Source: Phlegmacium glaucopus (Eukaryota; Basidiomycota; Agaricomycetes; Agaricales; Cortinariaceae). Taken from it: a stretch of DNA of 64,000 nucleotides. Both the position numbers and the translations under genes were made by a program. Positions 22,542 through 35,685 of the stretch are shown one piece after another. The DNA lies in assembly GCA_015039465.1 (NCBI GenBank), contig MU130532.1:259494-323493 (forward strand), read 5' to 3'. The notes beneath the pieces were generated by a model that did no database searches, was not told the DNA's origin, and was given only the letters and a program-made list of their open reading frames with translations. The first letter of the stretch is position 1. Each line of letters opens with the position of its first letter.

Positions 22542-23750
22542 TCACGCAATCCCAGCAGCAATATCCTGCTGGAACCTCCTCACAAGGGGCAACATTCCTC
22601 CTCGATCCACGACAAATCCGAGGCTAAGAGGATAGGTGTTATCAAAAGCAGCCGGCCATGAGGAAACCATGAGCCTGTTTACGGAGTCATCCTTGAATTT
22701 CACAAGTTTGAGGGCATCTTTTCCGGCAACTTCCTCGAGAGCCTCTAGTCCCTCACGTACTGTCGCAGTAAAACCGGGAAGACATATAACACGACTGTGG
22801 GAGAAGATTTTTTCAGCGGGGATGTGCTTAGCGATGATGAAATTTTGGATGGTGGTTTCGGGTGATGCAAGCCAGAGGCGTAGGGAAAGCTCTGGGGAAT
22901 CTAAAGAGTTCCCAATCGGACAGATGGCCTCGAGACCCTTTAGTGGCTCACGGATGATACCTTATAAAAATGAGGTGAATTTCACTGGGAAGAATAAACC
23001 AGACTTGCCAGAGATGAAAGCGGATGTGGCAGCGGCGGGAACACCTGGGCGGATGGCAATGGTAGGGAGACGCATGATACGACCGTCAATCCAGCCACGA
23101 CGGGTGTACTCGTTCACCATCAACTCGGAGGTGAGCTTGCCCAGGCCATATGAGCCCTGAGGTGTGGCAATGGTTGACGGTGTAATGACATCAGGCTGTA
23201 TTAGGAGTGTATAAAGCATGTACAGAAGAAAAGGAGATTTGAAGTGCCTTACTAAAGGGCCACCGTACACAGCGAGTGATGAGGTGAAGATGAACTTGAT
23301 CGGGGAAGATGTCTGGCTGTGATTGCGAGTGACCTCCAGCACTGAGCGGATAGAATCAATGTTAACCTGCCAAAAAATTTTACCCCAAAGTGAAAGTCAA
23401 ATGAGATAGGTTACCTTCACACCAAGCTCAAAGTTATCTTCTGATCCCCGCGACATGATACCGTGGAGGCAGTAGATGCTGTCTGGAACACCATGCCTGG
23501 TGGTAAAGAGGGCCTCAACTTGAGCTTTATCTGTCAAGTCGGCTTTGACGGTAACAGCGTCTGAGCCAGCAGGAGCTTTGGGGTCAACGATGTCGGCTAG
23601 AATGAGCTTGACGTTGGGTGTCCGTGGATCAACCAAGAGGGCATGGGCCAGCTACAGATAGAAATTAATGAGGGAAAAATCATACGCAACGCTACTTACA
23701 AGGCCTCCAAGCCATCCAGCTGCACCAGTTATGAGGACTGTGTTAGTCAT
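22542..23750 (-). CDS. NAD-dependent epimerase/dehydratase (extended SDR, D-erythronate dehydrogenase-like)
   Basis: Five exons (23700-23750, 23415-23651, 23253-23366, 23009-23195, 22542-22960) encode 335 residues. The N-terminal Rossmann motif is TGAAGWLGG, with the acidic residue for NAD binding in ILADIVD; the active site shows a Ser in FIFTSSLAVYGG and the Y-x3-K pair in YGLGKLTSELMV. This layout fits extended short-chain dehydrogenases of the DenD group, which oxidise D-erythronate-type sugar acids; the true substrate is not certain. The fourth intron (22961-23008) uses a GC donor (GCAAGT) with a normal AAG acceptor. Transcribed divergently from MTO1, with 130 bp between start codons. 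Confidence 0.87.
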
Positions 23751-23880
23751 TAAGTAGATCGAAGCGACCCGAAGATTTCTATAAATAAATTCAAGTGGGT
23801 GTTATATTATTTATTTATTTATTTAATTCCCAGAAATCACTCCGAACTGTTCTCCGTATGAGACCTCTGCTTGTATTATC
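23751..23880. promoter_or_regulatory. Short bidirectional promoter region (epimerase / MTO1)
   Basis: The two start codons face away from each other with only 130 bp between. The interval contains a TTATTTATTTATTTATTTAA tract at about 23809-23827, a plausible nucleosome-free promoter core. Inferred from gene arrangement. Confidence 0.5.
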
Positions 23881-26703
23881 ATGCTCCATACATCGCATAT
23901 AACCTGTATACGACGTGCTTTATCGAGACTATACTCATACTCTACGGATCCACTGAAATATGACGGTACGCCGCTCCAACCTACGCAATATGATCTGTGT
24001 ACTCAGCCCAGTGCAAAACCAATATAGTTTGTATCATTGGCGGTGGTCATGCTGGGTGTGAAGCTGCTGCTGGTGCAGCGCGAACGGGTGCTAGAACACT
24101 TTTGTTGACGCAAAAACTGGATACAATAGGAGAGCTCTCGTGTAATCCATCCATTGGAGGCGTTGGAAAAGGCACTTTGGTTCGGGAGGTGGATGCGTTA
24201 GATGGACTAATGGGCCGTGTGGCTGGTGAGTGACGCGTTTGCAGTTACCAAGCGATTGTAATTCTATGTAATAGACAAGGCCGGCGTTCAATTTCATATG
24301 CTCAACCGATCCAAGGGTGCTGCAGTCTGGGTAAGAGTACTTTGGTTATTCCTCCGAAACTTCTTTTATTGATAGTGTAATTAAAAAGGGCCCCAGGGCA
24401 CAAATTGATAGGAAGCTCTATAAGCGATACATGCAGCAAATACTCAATAGCTATCCTGGTCTTGACATTCGAGCGGGTAGTGCCTTCGACCTAGTGATCG
24501 ACCATACGGAACCGAATATTTGGGGGAAAATATCTGACGTCCTGCTTGGTAAATTTCAAAGTAATTGGTGGAATTTTGTCTACTTATTAAACCTTCTCAG
24601 AATCCGGAGAGGTTGTTTCTTGTTCCCAAGTCGTCATCTGCACAGGAACATTTCTTTCGGGCGAGATCCATATCGGTACTCAAGTTCTTCAGTATGAGTT
24701 GGGAGACCCTGATCTTGGCTTTAGGGATGAAGCGATTTCCAGCTGGAAGACTTGGAGACAAGCCTACAATAGGATTATCTGCAACTTTGAAGACTGCTGG
24801 ATTTAAGCCGGGACGTTTACAAACAGGAACGCCTGCGCGCCTTGATGGTAACACGATCAATTTTAGTGGTATGCAACGACAGGATGGCGATTCAACTCCT
24901 GTGCCATTCAGCTTCTTGAATAACTGCGTGGACAATGCGGTAAGATCGAAATGTTATTATTCCCTAGACCCTTCCGCTAATCGAGTTCTATAAGCACAAT
25001 CAACTTGCATGCTTTCAGACAGCCACGACACCTGAAACTCATAAAATCGTCAAGGATAACATTCATCTAAGTGTTCATATCCAGGAGACGAGGAAAGGTA
25101 CAATTTTATTTCTTATCCAAACCTCTTCCCCTGATTCTGAGTATGTATCCTTCAGGCCCACGCTACTGTCCGTCTCTCGAAGCCAAAATCCTCAGATTTG
25201 ATCAAAAGCTCAATCATAATGTGTGGTTGGAGCCCGAAGGATATGATTCAGGTAAAATATATAAACTTTTCCATTGATACAGTAAATATTCTAAATATCG
25301 GCTACTTAGATGTGATATATCCTAACGGGATCTCCTGCAGTATACCTGAGGAAGTTCAGGAACCAATGATGAGAACTATTCCGGGCCTTGAAAAGGTGAA
25401 AATGGTCAGGCCAGCTTATGGCGTCGAATATGACTACATTGACCCCCGGGAACTTAAACGTAAGTCTCCCAAACGAGATCTTGCCAAAAAAATCTCTCTG
25501 ATCATCTTGACAATTAGCAACATTGGAAACGAAACGTGTTAAGGTGCTTTCTCACCCAGATATGTTGACTACTTTAATCTCACCATCACCAGGGCCTCTT
25601 TCTTGCTGGCCAAATCAATGGTATGGATATAACTCTTCAAGTTGTCTGATCCCCATTAATCTTTATGTGTCAGGAACAACTGGATACGAAGAAGCTGCTG
25701 CGCAAGGTTTAGTGGCAGGAGTTAACGCAGGACTGGCTGCATTGCATCGTCTGCCCCTTGTACTATCCCGTGCAGATGGCTTCACCGGTGTCATGATTGA
25801 TGACCTTATAGTCAAGGGAGCTGAAGAACCTTGTATGTCTTCTTTAGAACTTTCACCTTCATATAACTTGACAAACCCTCAGATCGGATGTTTACTTCTC
25901 GATCAGAATATCGGATGAGTATTCGAAGCGATAATGCAGATTTGAGGCTTACGGAAAAAGGTTGGTAACTTTGGTCATAAGGTTTGCAATCGTAGCAATG
26001 ATAAATATAGGTCGAGCTGTTGGAGCTGTTTCTGATCAACGGTGGACAGCATTTGAGAACACGCGGCGCACTATAGCAGATACGAAGACCCTTCTCAAGT
26101 CCATTTCGTTTAGTCCTCAAGGATGGGGTAATCATGGCATTTGTGTACAACATGATGGTATTCTGCGAAGGTAACTTTTGTGGCAGCGCCTTCAAATATT
26201 TGGCTGAGGTCTTTTCTTCTTTTGGTAGCGCATTCCAAATTTTGCGTCATCCAGGGGTTACTACGACTAGTCTTCAAACTGCGATACCTGAACTTGCAGC
26301 TATTGATCCAATCACTCTTTCGCGGATTGATATCGATGGTCAGCCAAGATAGTCCGCTTTGTTCGAAAATCTTTGACTTATGTTCTTATACTAGGTCAAT
26401 ATGATATGCACATGTCGCGACAGGAGGCTGATGTACGCGCCTTTATGGAGGACGAGTCTCTTCTTTTGGATCCTGGATTGGACTATTCTGCAGTTCCTGG
26501 TTTGAGTTCAGAGGTCATTGAGAAGTTGTATATCGTCAGGCCGACAACAATTGTGAGTTATACAACGAACTAAACTTGCATTCTTCTGACTTTTCTTATG
26601 GGAAAAGGGCGCTGCAAAGAGGATGGAGGGTATGACACCTACCTCTGTGATCTCGTTACTGAAACACGCGAAACGAACCTGGGGACACGATGCACAATCT
26701 TAA
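23881..26703 (+). CDS. MTO1: Mitochondrial tRNA uridine 5-carboxymethylaminomethyl modification enzyme (MTO1/GidA)
   Basis: FAD-dependent enzyme that works with MSS1/GTPBP3 to modify U34 of mitochondrial tRNAs. ATG 23881 gives a basic, Ser/Thr/Arg-rich targeting peptide ([20 protein letters not shown]); a 41-nt intron (23966-24006) then leads into the FAD-binding motif [13 protein letters not shown]. Diagnostic GidA motifs follow: [126 protein letters not shown]. The C-terminal tRNA/partner-binding part runs to WGHDAQS. At least a dozen short introns, all with standard borders where checked. Complete, no breaks seen. Confidence 0.93.
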
Positions 26704-27217
26704 TATTGGCAACGACTAAGTGCACATGCCATATGTGAAGTGAACAGTATTTTTGCTACTCCATGATGGTTTCGACTCAAGACTATCTGCTCCGATGGAT
26801 CTGATTGAGCCCGCCTAAGTACATCGAATCTAGCTGTCAGGTAGTGCTGAAAAACAGAAAAGTGGTGTGGTCGGTATAGGAAAATCTGATGGCAAGGGCG
26901 TTTTGGTACGACGCCAAGGCAGTGCTATCTGTTATAAATTACCCAGTAGCGTATTCACCCATGCCACGAGTCCGGACAATATTACAATGATGTTGATTAC
27001 ATTTCTGCGACCAATGTTATTTACACCTCTGAGGCCCTCTTTAGCGAATGTTAAGTATTCTAGGTCTTTTGTCGCCATCAACAAAGGCTTGCAGAAAAGG
27101 GAGTTCCTCGCTGTATTTCGATTCATCTTGTTCACAAGCGCTTGGAGATCGAAAGTGAATGGCAGTCGGTTTATAATCTCTAGATAGCATCGTAAATATT
27201 ACATTACATTGGGTAAT
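26704..27217. other. Intergenic
   Basis: Converging 3' ends of MTO1 and the sugar transporter. Overlapping open frames on both strands near 26870-27190 have no motif and are not called. Confidence 0.45.
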
Positions 27218-29562
27218 TCAATCATCTTCTTTCACGCTCCTAACTTCAACCTGCCTTTGCGCCAGCGCATTGATCTGCTCCTGCTCTGCATCAATGAAGC
27301 GTTGTGGGCGCTCGACTTGGATAACTTCCTTATTTCGAAATACGAAAATCATCGACCCATTCTCTCGATAAAGCTGATCTATATCCTCTAAATGACGATT
27401 GGCGGTTTCGGGATACACGAGCCAAATTAGCTGAGCATATACGGAGAGAATAGATTAAAGCAAGTCGGAGAAAGGAGAAGAAAAAAAACGTACAGGAACA
27501 AAGATGGCATTGAAGGCTACCCAGATCAGATAAAAACGCCAGCCTAAGCTGGCTATACCCAAAGGAGTGATTTGTACTACGATGAAGTTGGATATCCTGC
27601 GCAAAGACAGGGTGAGTGAATCACACCAGATTACAAACCAGAGATAATTCACCAATTTGAAGCTGTACCTAGGGCTGCACCTTTGGTGCGCATTGCCAAA
27701 CTGTTAATCTCAGTCGGGTACAACCACGGAACGCCCTAAAGGTCATATCGTCCGCTAAGTTCCCCCAAAGGGACTCGGGGAGTGTGAAAGCGAACTCTCA
27801 CCTGCCAGCAGATTCCGAAGAAAAGATAGTAAAGGAAAAAGAAAGCAGTCGCTCCGGCACCGAATTTTGAACCGTTTTGAGGGTCATTAGCTTGAGAAAG
27901 GAGTCCTGAGATGAAGATGTAGCAGACACATTGGCCAGCGGCGCCCCACATCATCATTTTGCGTCGTCCTGCTTTCTCGATAAGGTGAAGGCCGGCAAAT
28001 GAGAAAAGGAGATAGGAAAGCGAATTGCATCCAGCCAGTAGACGTGATAGATTGTTTGAAAGGCCGACAGAGTTTTGGAGGACCAGAGGCAAACTCAAAA
28101 TCCGTATCAGTCAGGTAAGAAAGAATGTCAAGATTGCAGTGAACCTCACTAGTAGCTCGTAACGTTAATGCCTACTAGCTGTTGCATCCACTGAGTCCCT
28201 ATAGAATATGTTTTGGTTCATTACAAGATTATTGAAATCAACAAGCTGTTTTTTTACCTGCCCCGAGGATTAATCGTTGGATCATACCCGTATCACCTGT
28301 GTTGCCTTTCATGATATCTCGCCAGGTCGGTGCAGTCTCCTGTTCGATCCTTACGGCTTCTAAAATTGCATTTCTTTGATTTATAATATTACCATCTTTT
28401 GGAGTGGCATGAGACCCTTCCAAGGCGACTAGTACGCTGACGCCCTCTTCTGTATATCCATGAGCCAGTAACCACCGAGGACTCTCTGGGAGAAAAGGTA
28501 TAGTTGAAAGCAGTATAACAGAGAAAAACAACTGGAAGGCAATCGGGAATCTCCAGGCAATACTCCCATGTGCAAAGCTGAATCCATATGTCATCCAGTT
28601 GCTGAGGGAAAACCCGGCAATATTCATACTAAATGGAACATTTTTATAAATGATTTAGTAACTAATAACATATTTCCTTTGAATCATGGTCACGTACATC
28701 ATTTCGAATATAACCAACTTCCCTCTCCAAGCAGGTTTGGATGTTTCGCTTTGCCATACTGGCGCAGTAGCCGTGTTGATACTTTGAATATAAGGGTTGT
28801 GTCGTTGACTAAGCAAGAATTTACTATGACAGCGGTACTAACCCATTGCCAACCCCTGAAGATTCAATTAAATTCAAATCACTACGAATAAATCTAGAAC
28901 GAAGCGAAACACACACCTGTTATAAGCCTGGCCACAATCATTTGTGGAACAGAGAAAGCACATGTTTGTAAAATTGCCCCAATTGACATGATGATGACTC
29001 CAATCAAGAAGGTTTTCTTCCTACCCAGGGCTTCCCCTGGCACATATACATACATTAGCCATAGTGGCCTGTTTCACGCGCACAGTTTGAGACAAACTAC
29101 CGAATACGAAGGTGGACATGGCACCAAAGAAACTGAGAGTTATAGTAAGCATAGCCACAGGGCAATGTGCAAAGAACCTACCATCCAATATCGTATAAAG
29201 ATACGATAGTGCCTTGAAGACTGGGACCGGGATTTCCCATTTGCTTCAGAAAGTCTGGGGTTACGATAATGCCACCAAAAACTCCTTGATCATAGCCTGT
29301 TGTATGTAGATTACTATTGGATGGGATCCTGCGTCGACTCATGAGAATATTTACCGAAGAGAGTCATCGCAGTTGTACAAGCGACGGTCATCCATACATT
29401 GAGTCTTGTACCAGTCAGGCCGAGATATGGCTTTTCACCTGATTTTATTCCAAGCATAGATGAAGAGTGGTGAGAGGTGGAATGGGAATTACAAGGATTT
29501 ATACTCGGAATGCCCTCCGATGACTCCAACCTTGTGTAACGATAGAGAGAAGTCGAAGCCAT
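27218..29562 (-). CDS. MFS sugar transporter
   Basis: A plasma-membrane hexose/polyol permease of the sugar porter family, read in about nine exons. Start ATG 29560-29562 is followed by a hydrophilic N-terminus and LTGTRLNVWMTVACTTAM. Then comes YDQGVFGGI (loop after TM1), FFGAMSTFVFG with GEALGRKKT (the G-R-[KR] loop between TM2 and TM3), ISTATAPVWQSE (TM4, PxWQSE), WRFPIAFQLFF (TM6) and the PESPRWLLAHG signature after TM6. The C-terminal half has HLIEKAGRRK (D-x-x-GRR-type loop), GVPWLYPTEI and the PETANRHLEDID signature, ending VKEDD. About 530 residues, usual for the family. No induction signals were identified. Confidence 0.9.
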
Positions 29563-30539
29563 GAGTGCAAGAATAGATTGTTCCGAAAGTCAAGCGAACA
29601 GCTTGTACACAAAGTTTGTAGTAAAATTTGTGAGCATAGACGGGGTCAGTCACTCCGAGATTTGCCAAATGGCTAGGATCCGGCGAGAGAATGCCAACCG
29701 ATTAACAGACTCTAACAGACAGCTAAAGGATGAATCTTAAGTATCTTTCAACAATCAGTGACTTGTCCGAGGTCACGGTGGTTCCCTTGAGCCAATGCTG
29801 GCAGAGTGGTGTTATAGATTTTGTAGAGAGCCCGAAAATGGCATAGTGCGCACGTACGGCCGTATGGTTTACGCGGGTTTGGTGGTCACATGTGACACTA
29901 TATCAACCTCCCCTAAGAGCTTACAGAAGAGCATGCTATCTTACTCCTGAAAGACCGTTCCTACTTGGTCAACCGATATGGACCGTACAACCTTCTCAGT
30001 TTCCTCTTTCCAGGTGCCGACTATTACATGGTGACACCCCCAGTTCAAGCGCCTTCCTCAGGGATGGTACATTGACTTTACCATTGTGTCTTAATCGTCC
30101 GCAAGGCAGGCCACACTCTCCCACACTGTGTTCAGAAAATAAGCTGCCCGGCGATTATATGTTATGCGTCGCCTGACGAACAAACGAAGATGCGTTTCTT
30201 TGACCTCGCTGATATTGCGAGCACCCCGTCTTGTAATGGCGTTAGTGCACTTAGAACTCGTCTTGCTTTCTGCACCTATCAATCCGACAGATAGCCCCCC
30301 CCTCCAAACCCCAACCCCAAGGATCCAAAGTACATGGACGACATTGTAATTGGTTGGAACTTGGACCTCCTCTCGGATGATGGCCGTTGATCCAGATTTT
30401 AAACGAGGTGAAAATGGAACCAGAGATGAAGACAAGTAGTCGGCGTAGGGGTAGTTCCTCTATCCCAACTACTTATCTTCATCTACTCTAATCACCAAAT
30501 GTAGTTGGGAGGTGTAGAGTAAGCAGGTGCGCTCCAGAA
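29563..30539. other. Intergenic
   Basis: Upstream of the transporter. Frames on both strands at 29892-30435 overlap and show no family motif. Nothing supported. Confidence 0.45.
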
Positions 30540-30890
30540 TTGCAAACACATTCCTTCCCATTCCAATGCTTTCCCTCTTTCCCCATACACAGGTTCATTC
30601 ACCTTTACGAGGAGACCATATTGCATTGTTCACCAAAGGTCGACGAAGAGACCAACCTACTTTCCCTTCCCACCGATCTCATCCCTGTATATCCAGATCA
30701 TTGGATAGTATACGTTCTATCTGGACCTCGTGACGAAGAAGAGTTCTTAATCAAGGAAGGAATCAGCACGTTTTACTCTACAAAGTGGATTAGTCCTTCA
30801 AGTAATCGACTTGGCATCCGCTTGGAAAATCCAACTTCATTGGAGAAGATCCAATGGGCAAGAGCCACATGAAGGGTGTGGTGGCTCAAC
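30540..30890 (+). pseudogene. Carboxyltransferase (AHS2/PxpC-like) fragment
   Basis: An open frame reading LYEETILHCSPKVDEETNL, then WIVYVLSGPRDEEEFLIKEG and STFYSTKWISPSSNRLGIRL, ends IQWARAT and a stop at 30870-30872. This resembles a central part of the biotin-dependent carboxyltransferase domain found in urea amidolyase (allophanate hydrolase subunit 2) and 5-oxoprolinase subunit C, with its conserved S-SNR-G-RL motif. The expected Gly-rich GGEGGSHPSN that should follow is lost by frame change. No flanking exons with the rest of the domain were seen. Confidence 0.6.
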
Positions 30891-31084
30891 GCTCAGCAAT
30901 CATGGTGGGACGTAGTCGTAAGACCGTTTTTTATTACTTGTACCTGTAAATTGTAATTCAAAAAAGTTGAGCAATGAGTGACACGTCTATGTTCATGGGG
31001 ATAAACGCGACCAAAATCAAAATAAAAGTAAATAGAACCCTCCAAAAAAAAAAGTCCAGGTTATTTGTATCTGGACTCTGAAAA

Positions 31085-34000
31085 ATGATACCAAGGGCTA
31101 CTAAAAGACTGGAGGCGACGTTATCGGTTTCTCGTCAACGTCTGCCTCGTCCCGCTCGTCTTTATTTCTCCTCGTCTAGAAGGATCGAGGCTCCAGCGAC
31201 AGCGACAGCCATTCACACACCACCCGATTTTCCAGCTTTTGACCCAAATGTTATCACCCATAGCTCTCCCAAAACACTACCTACCTCACCTTCATCGTAT
31301 GAAGTAGCCGGAACTCCGTTATCCCAACTCATTTCAAAGTACCTGGATCGCAGGCCCCAACTTACAATTCTTCCAACACCTCTACCACCTGGCTCTGCTT
31401 CCGTGGAGGGTTATGACAGATGGTTCAAGGATTCCAAGTCTCAAGACATGGCAGGAATAATTGATGCCTGTTTACATGACCTATATGACGTTCCACGAGC
31501 TCAAAATGTCTTTGAACGACTACGACAGACAGCTGGGTCTTCTATACTTGGCTCAGGACTCTACAATTCAATCCTCAATGGTTACTTGGGAATGTCTACG
31601 AAAGATCCAATCAAGAAAAATTATTGGGTGGAGGAGGCTTGGAAATTGTATAATGTCATGGAGAGTGGGCAGGATGACGTTCAACCAACTGTCAGAACCT
31701 ACAGTATAATACTGGCTTTGTGGCACACGTAACTATCCCTTTTTTCCGTATTTATGAACTCACTTTCACTTATTATTCGTTTTAGACATACGCCCGGCAC
31801 TCTGGATAACGACTTCTTCGATGATGCTCGTTCACCTGGAGTTATCCTTAACAAAATGGCTGGACGAGGTATCTCTGTCTCGGCCGTCATTTCGAATCCC
31901 GCCTTGCCTTCAGCCAAAATTGCAAAGGAAATACACAAAACGCTCTCAAATGAAGCCGTCAATCAAGGTTTTCGCGACGTTGTCAAAGAGCTCGGACAAG
32001 TCGAAAATGTTGACGGTATCAAAGACCCCCTCCAAGATGTTCCTCAAATTAATCCCGTATATAGTCATCCGGTATGCTCTACGTTCACTGTGAGAGCCAT
32101 TGAATTTAAAGCATATATAGAAACCTACCGTGGTCGACGGTGTTCCAGTTGAATCAAAGCCCTTTATCTCATTTAATCTCGATTCTCTGCGGCGGCATCT
32201 ATCCGACATAACAGAAGCCAGGTCAGTTCTCGACGCCAACGTTCACGCCCGTCAACGACATCTCGAAGCCTCAGTACACGACCTTGCTGTCGAAATGCTT
32301 CAACACCGATACAAAACTATGGAAGAAAAAGGACTAGCCACTGGACGGCTCTTCCACGCAGAATTGCAACACCTAATGTGGCAATGGCACCTGGCACTCC
32401 AAGTCAGAATCCGTACTGAGATTGAACGAATCATCAGTGAAGAAAAATCAAACGCGATAACACCCATTGGACCTTTGCTTACCCTTGTGAGGCCTGAAAA
32501 ACTATCCTTGCTCACCATCCTTGAGGTAATGCGACTTCAAGGCTCGGGAGGCGGAATGTACGGGATGAAGATGACGCGAGCTCTAATCTCAGTGGGCAAA
32601 GCCGCAGAAAACGAGTACAAGGCTGAGATGTGCAAGTTACATGACATTCCCGTGCCCCACTTCTCGCGCCGTACAGATGGATTTTTCACGAAATTGGGAT
32701 ATAAGCATCTTCATCAGCGGAGGGTAGCAGCTGCGCTTACTAACCAAGATGGAGAAGGGTGGACGACAGCTTGGACGCAGGTGGCTAGGGCGAAAGTAGG
32801 AGCGATCCTTGTGGAATGCCTAATGGATGTGGCGGAGGTTGAACGAACGTCGGTGTCTCGTGGGACGGGTGAATTAGTGTAGGTTTGGTCTTTCTTTGAC
32901 CGAAGGTTCTCTTGCTCAAAGCTCTTCTCTTGGTCAGAACCGAGTTACAACCTGCGTTTTATAATGCTTATGAATACCAGCGTGGGCAAAAATTGGGTGT
33001 TCTAAGGTTGAACACTGTCATTTCAGAACGTCTGGCCAAGGACAGTCTCAGTCAAACAATCCATCCACGTCATTTGCCTATGTTGGTTAAACCCAAGCCT
33101 TGGTTGAATTATGACGATGGTGGATATATCTATAATAAAAGTGATCAATCTCTCTCTTCAGTCTTCATCTAGCTTAACCGTGTTCTATCTAGGCTACGCC
33201 ATGCGTTTCAAAGACTCCTCAGAACAAGAGCTATACCTCAAAGAAGCCACTAACGCCGGTACAGTAGAGCTCGTCTACGCTGGTTTAGATGTGCTTGGAA
33301 GCACTCCGTGGAAAGTCAACAAAGCCATCTTTGACGTTGTTGTTACTGTCTGGAACTCTGGAGAGCGGATGGGAAAGATGCCTCCTGCAGTGTATGATCA
33401 ACCTGAACCTGATGCGCCGGAGAATATGGATTACGATTTAGAGGCGAGGAGTCATCATTTAATAAGGCATAGGGCATGGGCGCAAGCTAAGGCTAACGTT
33501 CATTCGGAGAGGTGTAATGTTAATTATAAAGTTGAGATTGCTAGAGCTGTGAGTAACACTTTTCTCTTTTATCCATCTCTCTCTCTACTTTCTAAACCTG
33601 CACTTACGTTTCTGTTTTTCAGTTCCTTGCCGACACTTTCTTTTTCCCCCACAACTTAGATTTCCGAGGACGCGCATATCCCATTCCTCCACATCTGAGC
33701 CACATTGGCGATGATCTTTCACGAGGTTTACTACGGTTCGAAGAAGCTAAACCCTTAGGCGTTCGTGGACTCCGCTGGCTTAAAATTCATCTGGCCAATC
33801 TTTATGGTTACGACAAAGCTAATTTCGACGAGCGGGTCCATTGGGTGGAAGAGCATCTTGAAGATATTTATGATAGTGCTGAGAAACCTCTTGAGGTAAG
33901 TTTTTTTTTGTCATTTGGGTCCGTGTCGTTCGACCACTCACTGAACATCTCATATCACACAGGGACAACGATGGTGGTCAAAAGCAGATGATCCATGGCA

Positions 34001-35685
34001 ATGTCTCGCCACATGTATGGAACTCCGCAATGCACTCGAATATGGGGATCCTACCCAGTACCCTTCTTCGCTCCCTGTGCATCAAGATGGGACATGTAAT
34101 GGTTTACAACATTATGCTGCATTAGGAGGTGATGATCAAGGCGCAAGACAAGTTAATTTGGCTGCTGCTGATCGACCTTCGGATGTATACACCCACGTTA
34201 GCTTGGAGGTTCAAAAGACTATCGATATAGATGCTGCACAAGGGAATGCGACTGCACTGTTACTTCAGGGGAAGATTACGAGGAAGGTGGTGAAACAAAC
34301 TGTATGTTTATCCTGCGTATTTTTGGTCGCCAATTGAATGCTGATATGATATGGTTTTTTGATCGATAGGTCATGACAACTGTGTATGGTGTAACTTTCG
34401 TGGGTGCTCGTGCACAGATTGAGAAGCAGTTAAAAGATTTGCAAGGCTTCCCCCAAGAGAAAGTATGGGGTGCTGCATCTTATTTAGCTAAACTGGTTCG
34501 TTTTCAAATTTGCCAACTCTCTACGAGTTGATTAGTCACACGCTTTATCCACTACTTCCCATTACAGGTTATCTCCACTATCGGAGACACCTTCAAAGGG
34601 GCCAAACACATTCAACAATGGCTCAACCTCTGTGCACGTCTCATCTCCAAGTCTATCCCAGAGGACCGCCTTCGGATGTCCAGAAATGCCAAAGGTGAAA
34701 CGATTATCAGTATTCCAAAAACTGCAGTAAAGAAGGAACAAATGACGACTGTTATCTGGACGACACCACTCGGTTTGCCTATCGTTCAACCGTACAGGAA
34801 AATTATTCGTAAACAGATCAAGACTACTATCCAATCGGTATATATTTCGGATCCGAATGCTAATGCGGAAGGTTTGTGGGTTTTTCTGTTGTTTGTGATG
34901 AGGTACTCAAGATGGTCTTCGTAGTGAATGGCGTGAAACAGGCTTCCGCTTTCCCGCCCAACTTTATCCACAGTCTTGATGCTACACATATGATGCTCAC
35001 TGCCTTGGAATGCAGGGTTTGTTTCCTTACCGTTTTGGGGGTTATGGGGTTGACTGATTTGTTTTTTGTCTGTATTCTAGAATCGCGATTTGACTTTTGC
35101 CTCTGTCCATGATTCATACTGGACACACGCATGTGATATTGACAAAATGTCCGAAATCATTCGGGAAACTTTCATTGCTCTCCACTCTTCAGATATTCTT
35201 GGAAAACTTGAAGAAGAGGTAAATATGCCTCCCTTTCCAGGCATTTCTCATACATAGTTTCATCTTTTCTTTTTTTTTAGTTCAGAGAACGCTACAAAAG
35301 CCATAAGGTACCTCTAGACAACATCGGTACCAGGAAAGGCACCTTCGTCAAAGCTCTTCACGCAGCTGGCTCGCGTGTCCTGGAAATACGTCAAGAATCA
35401 GACGCCCTGGCTCTGTCCAAAAATGTCAGATTTGAAGAGGGTGTCTCTAAACCTCGATTATCTTCTGTAGACGTTATCGAGCAGGAGAACGCTATGAATC
35501 CAGATTTGGATTTACTTGCATCTCTCAATGAGGAGGACTTGAATGACGAAGATGACGAAACGGACGCGGACACCAGGTTGTTGGCGGGTAAGTTTGTGAA
35601 TTTCATAGACTTGCTCCCGCCTCTGCCTGCCAAGGGCAACTTCAAAGTAGAGGCTATCAAAGGCTCGCAATACTTCTTCTCATAG
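31085..35685 (+). CDS. RPO41: Mitochondrial DNA-directed RNA polymerase (T7-like)
   Basis: Single-subunit polymerase that transcribes the mitochondrial genome. ATG 31085 starts an Arg/Ser-rich targeting peptide ([20 protein letters not shown]). The N-terminal extension (pentatricopeptide-like, [20 protein letters not shown]) occupies 31085-32070. The polymerase fold follows: [20 protein letters not shown], then motif [20 protein letters not shown] with the catalytic Asp, motif [18 protein letters not shown] with the Lys and Tyr of the O helix, and motif [11 protein letters not shown]. The extended thumb/fingers module lies between. Roughly 1,200-1,300 residues in about ten exons, ending GSQYFFS. 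All catalytic residues are present and no break was seen. The acidic insert [14 protein letters not shown] near the C-terminus is a local feature. Confidence 0.95.

Noticed and set aside
31699..31962. Minus frames over RPO41 exons
   Set aside because: Antisense shadows of a fully supported plus-strand gene.
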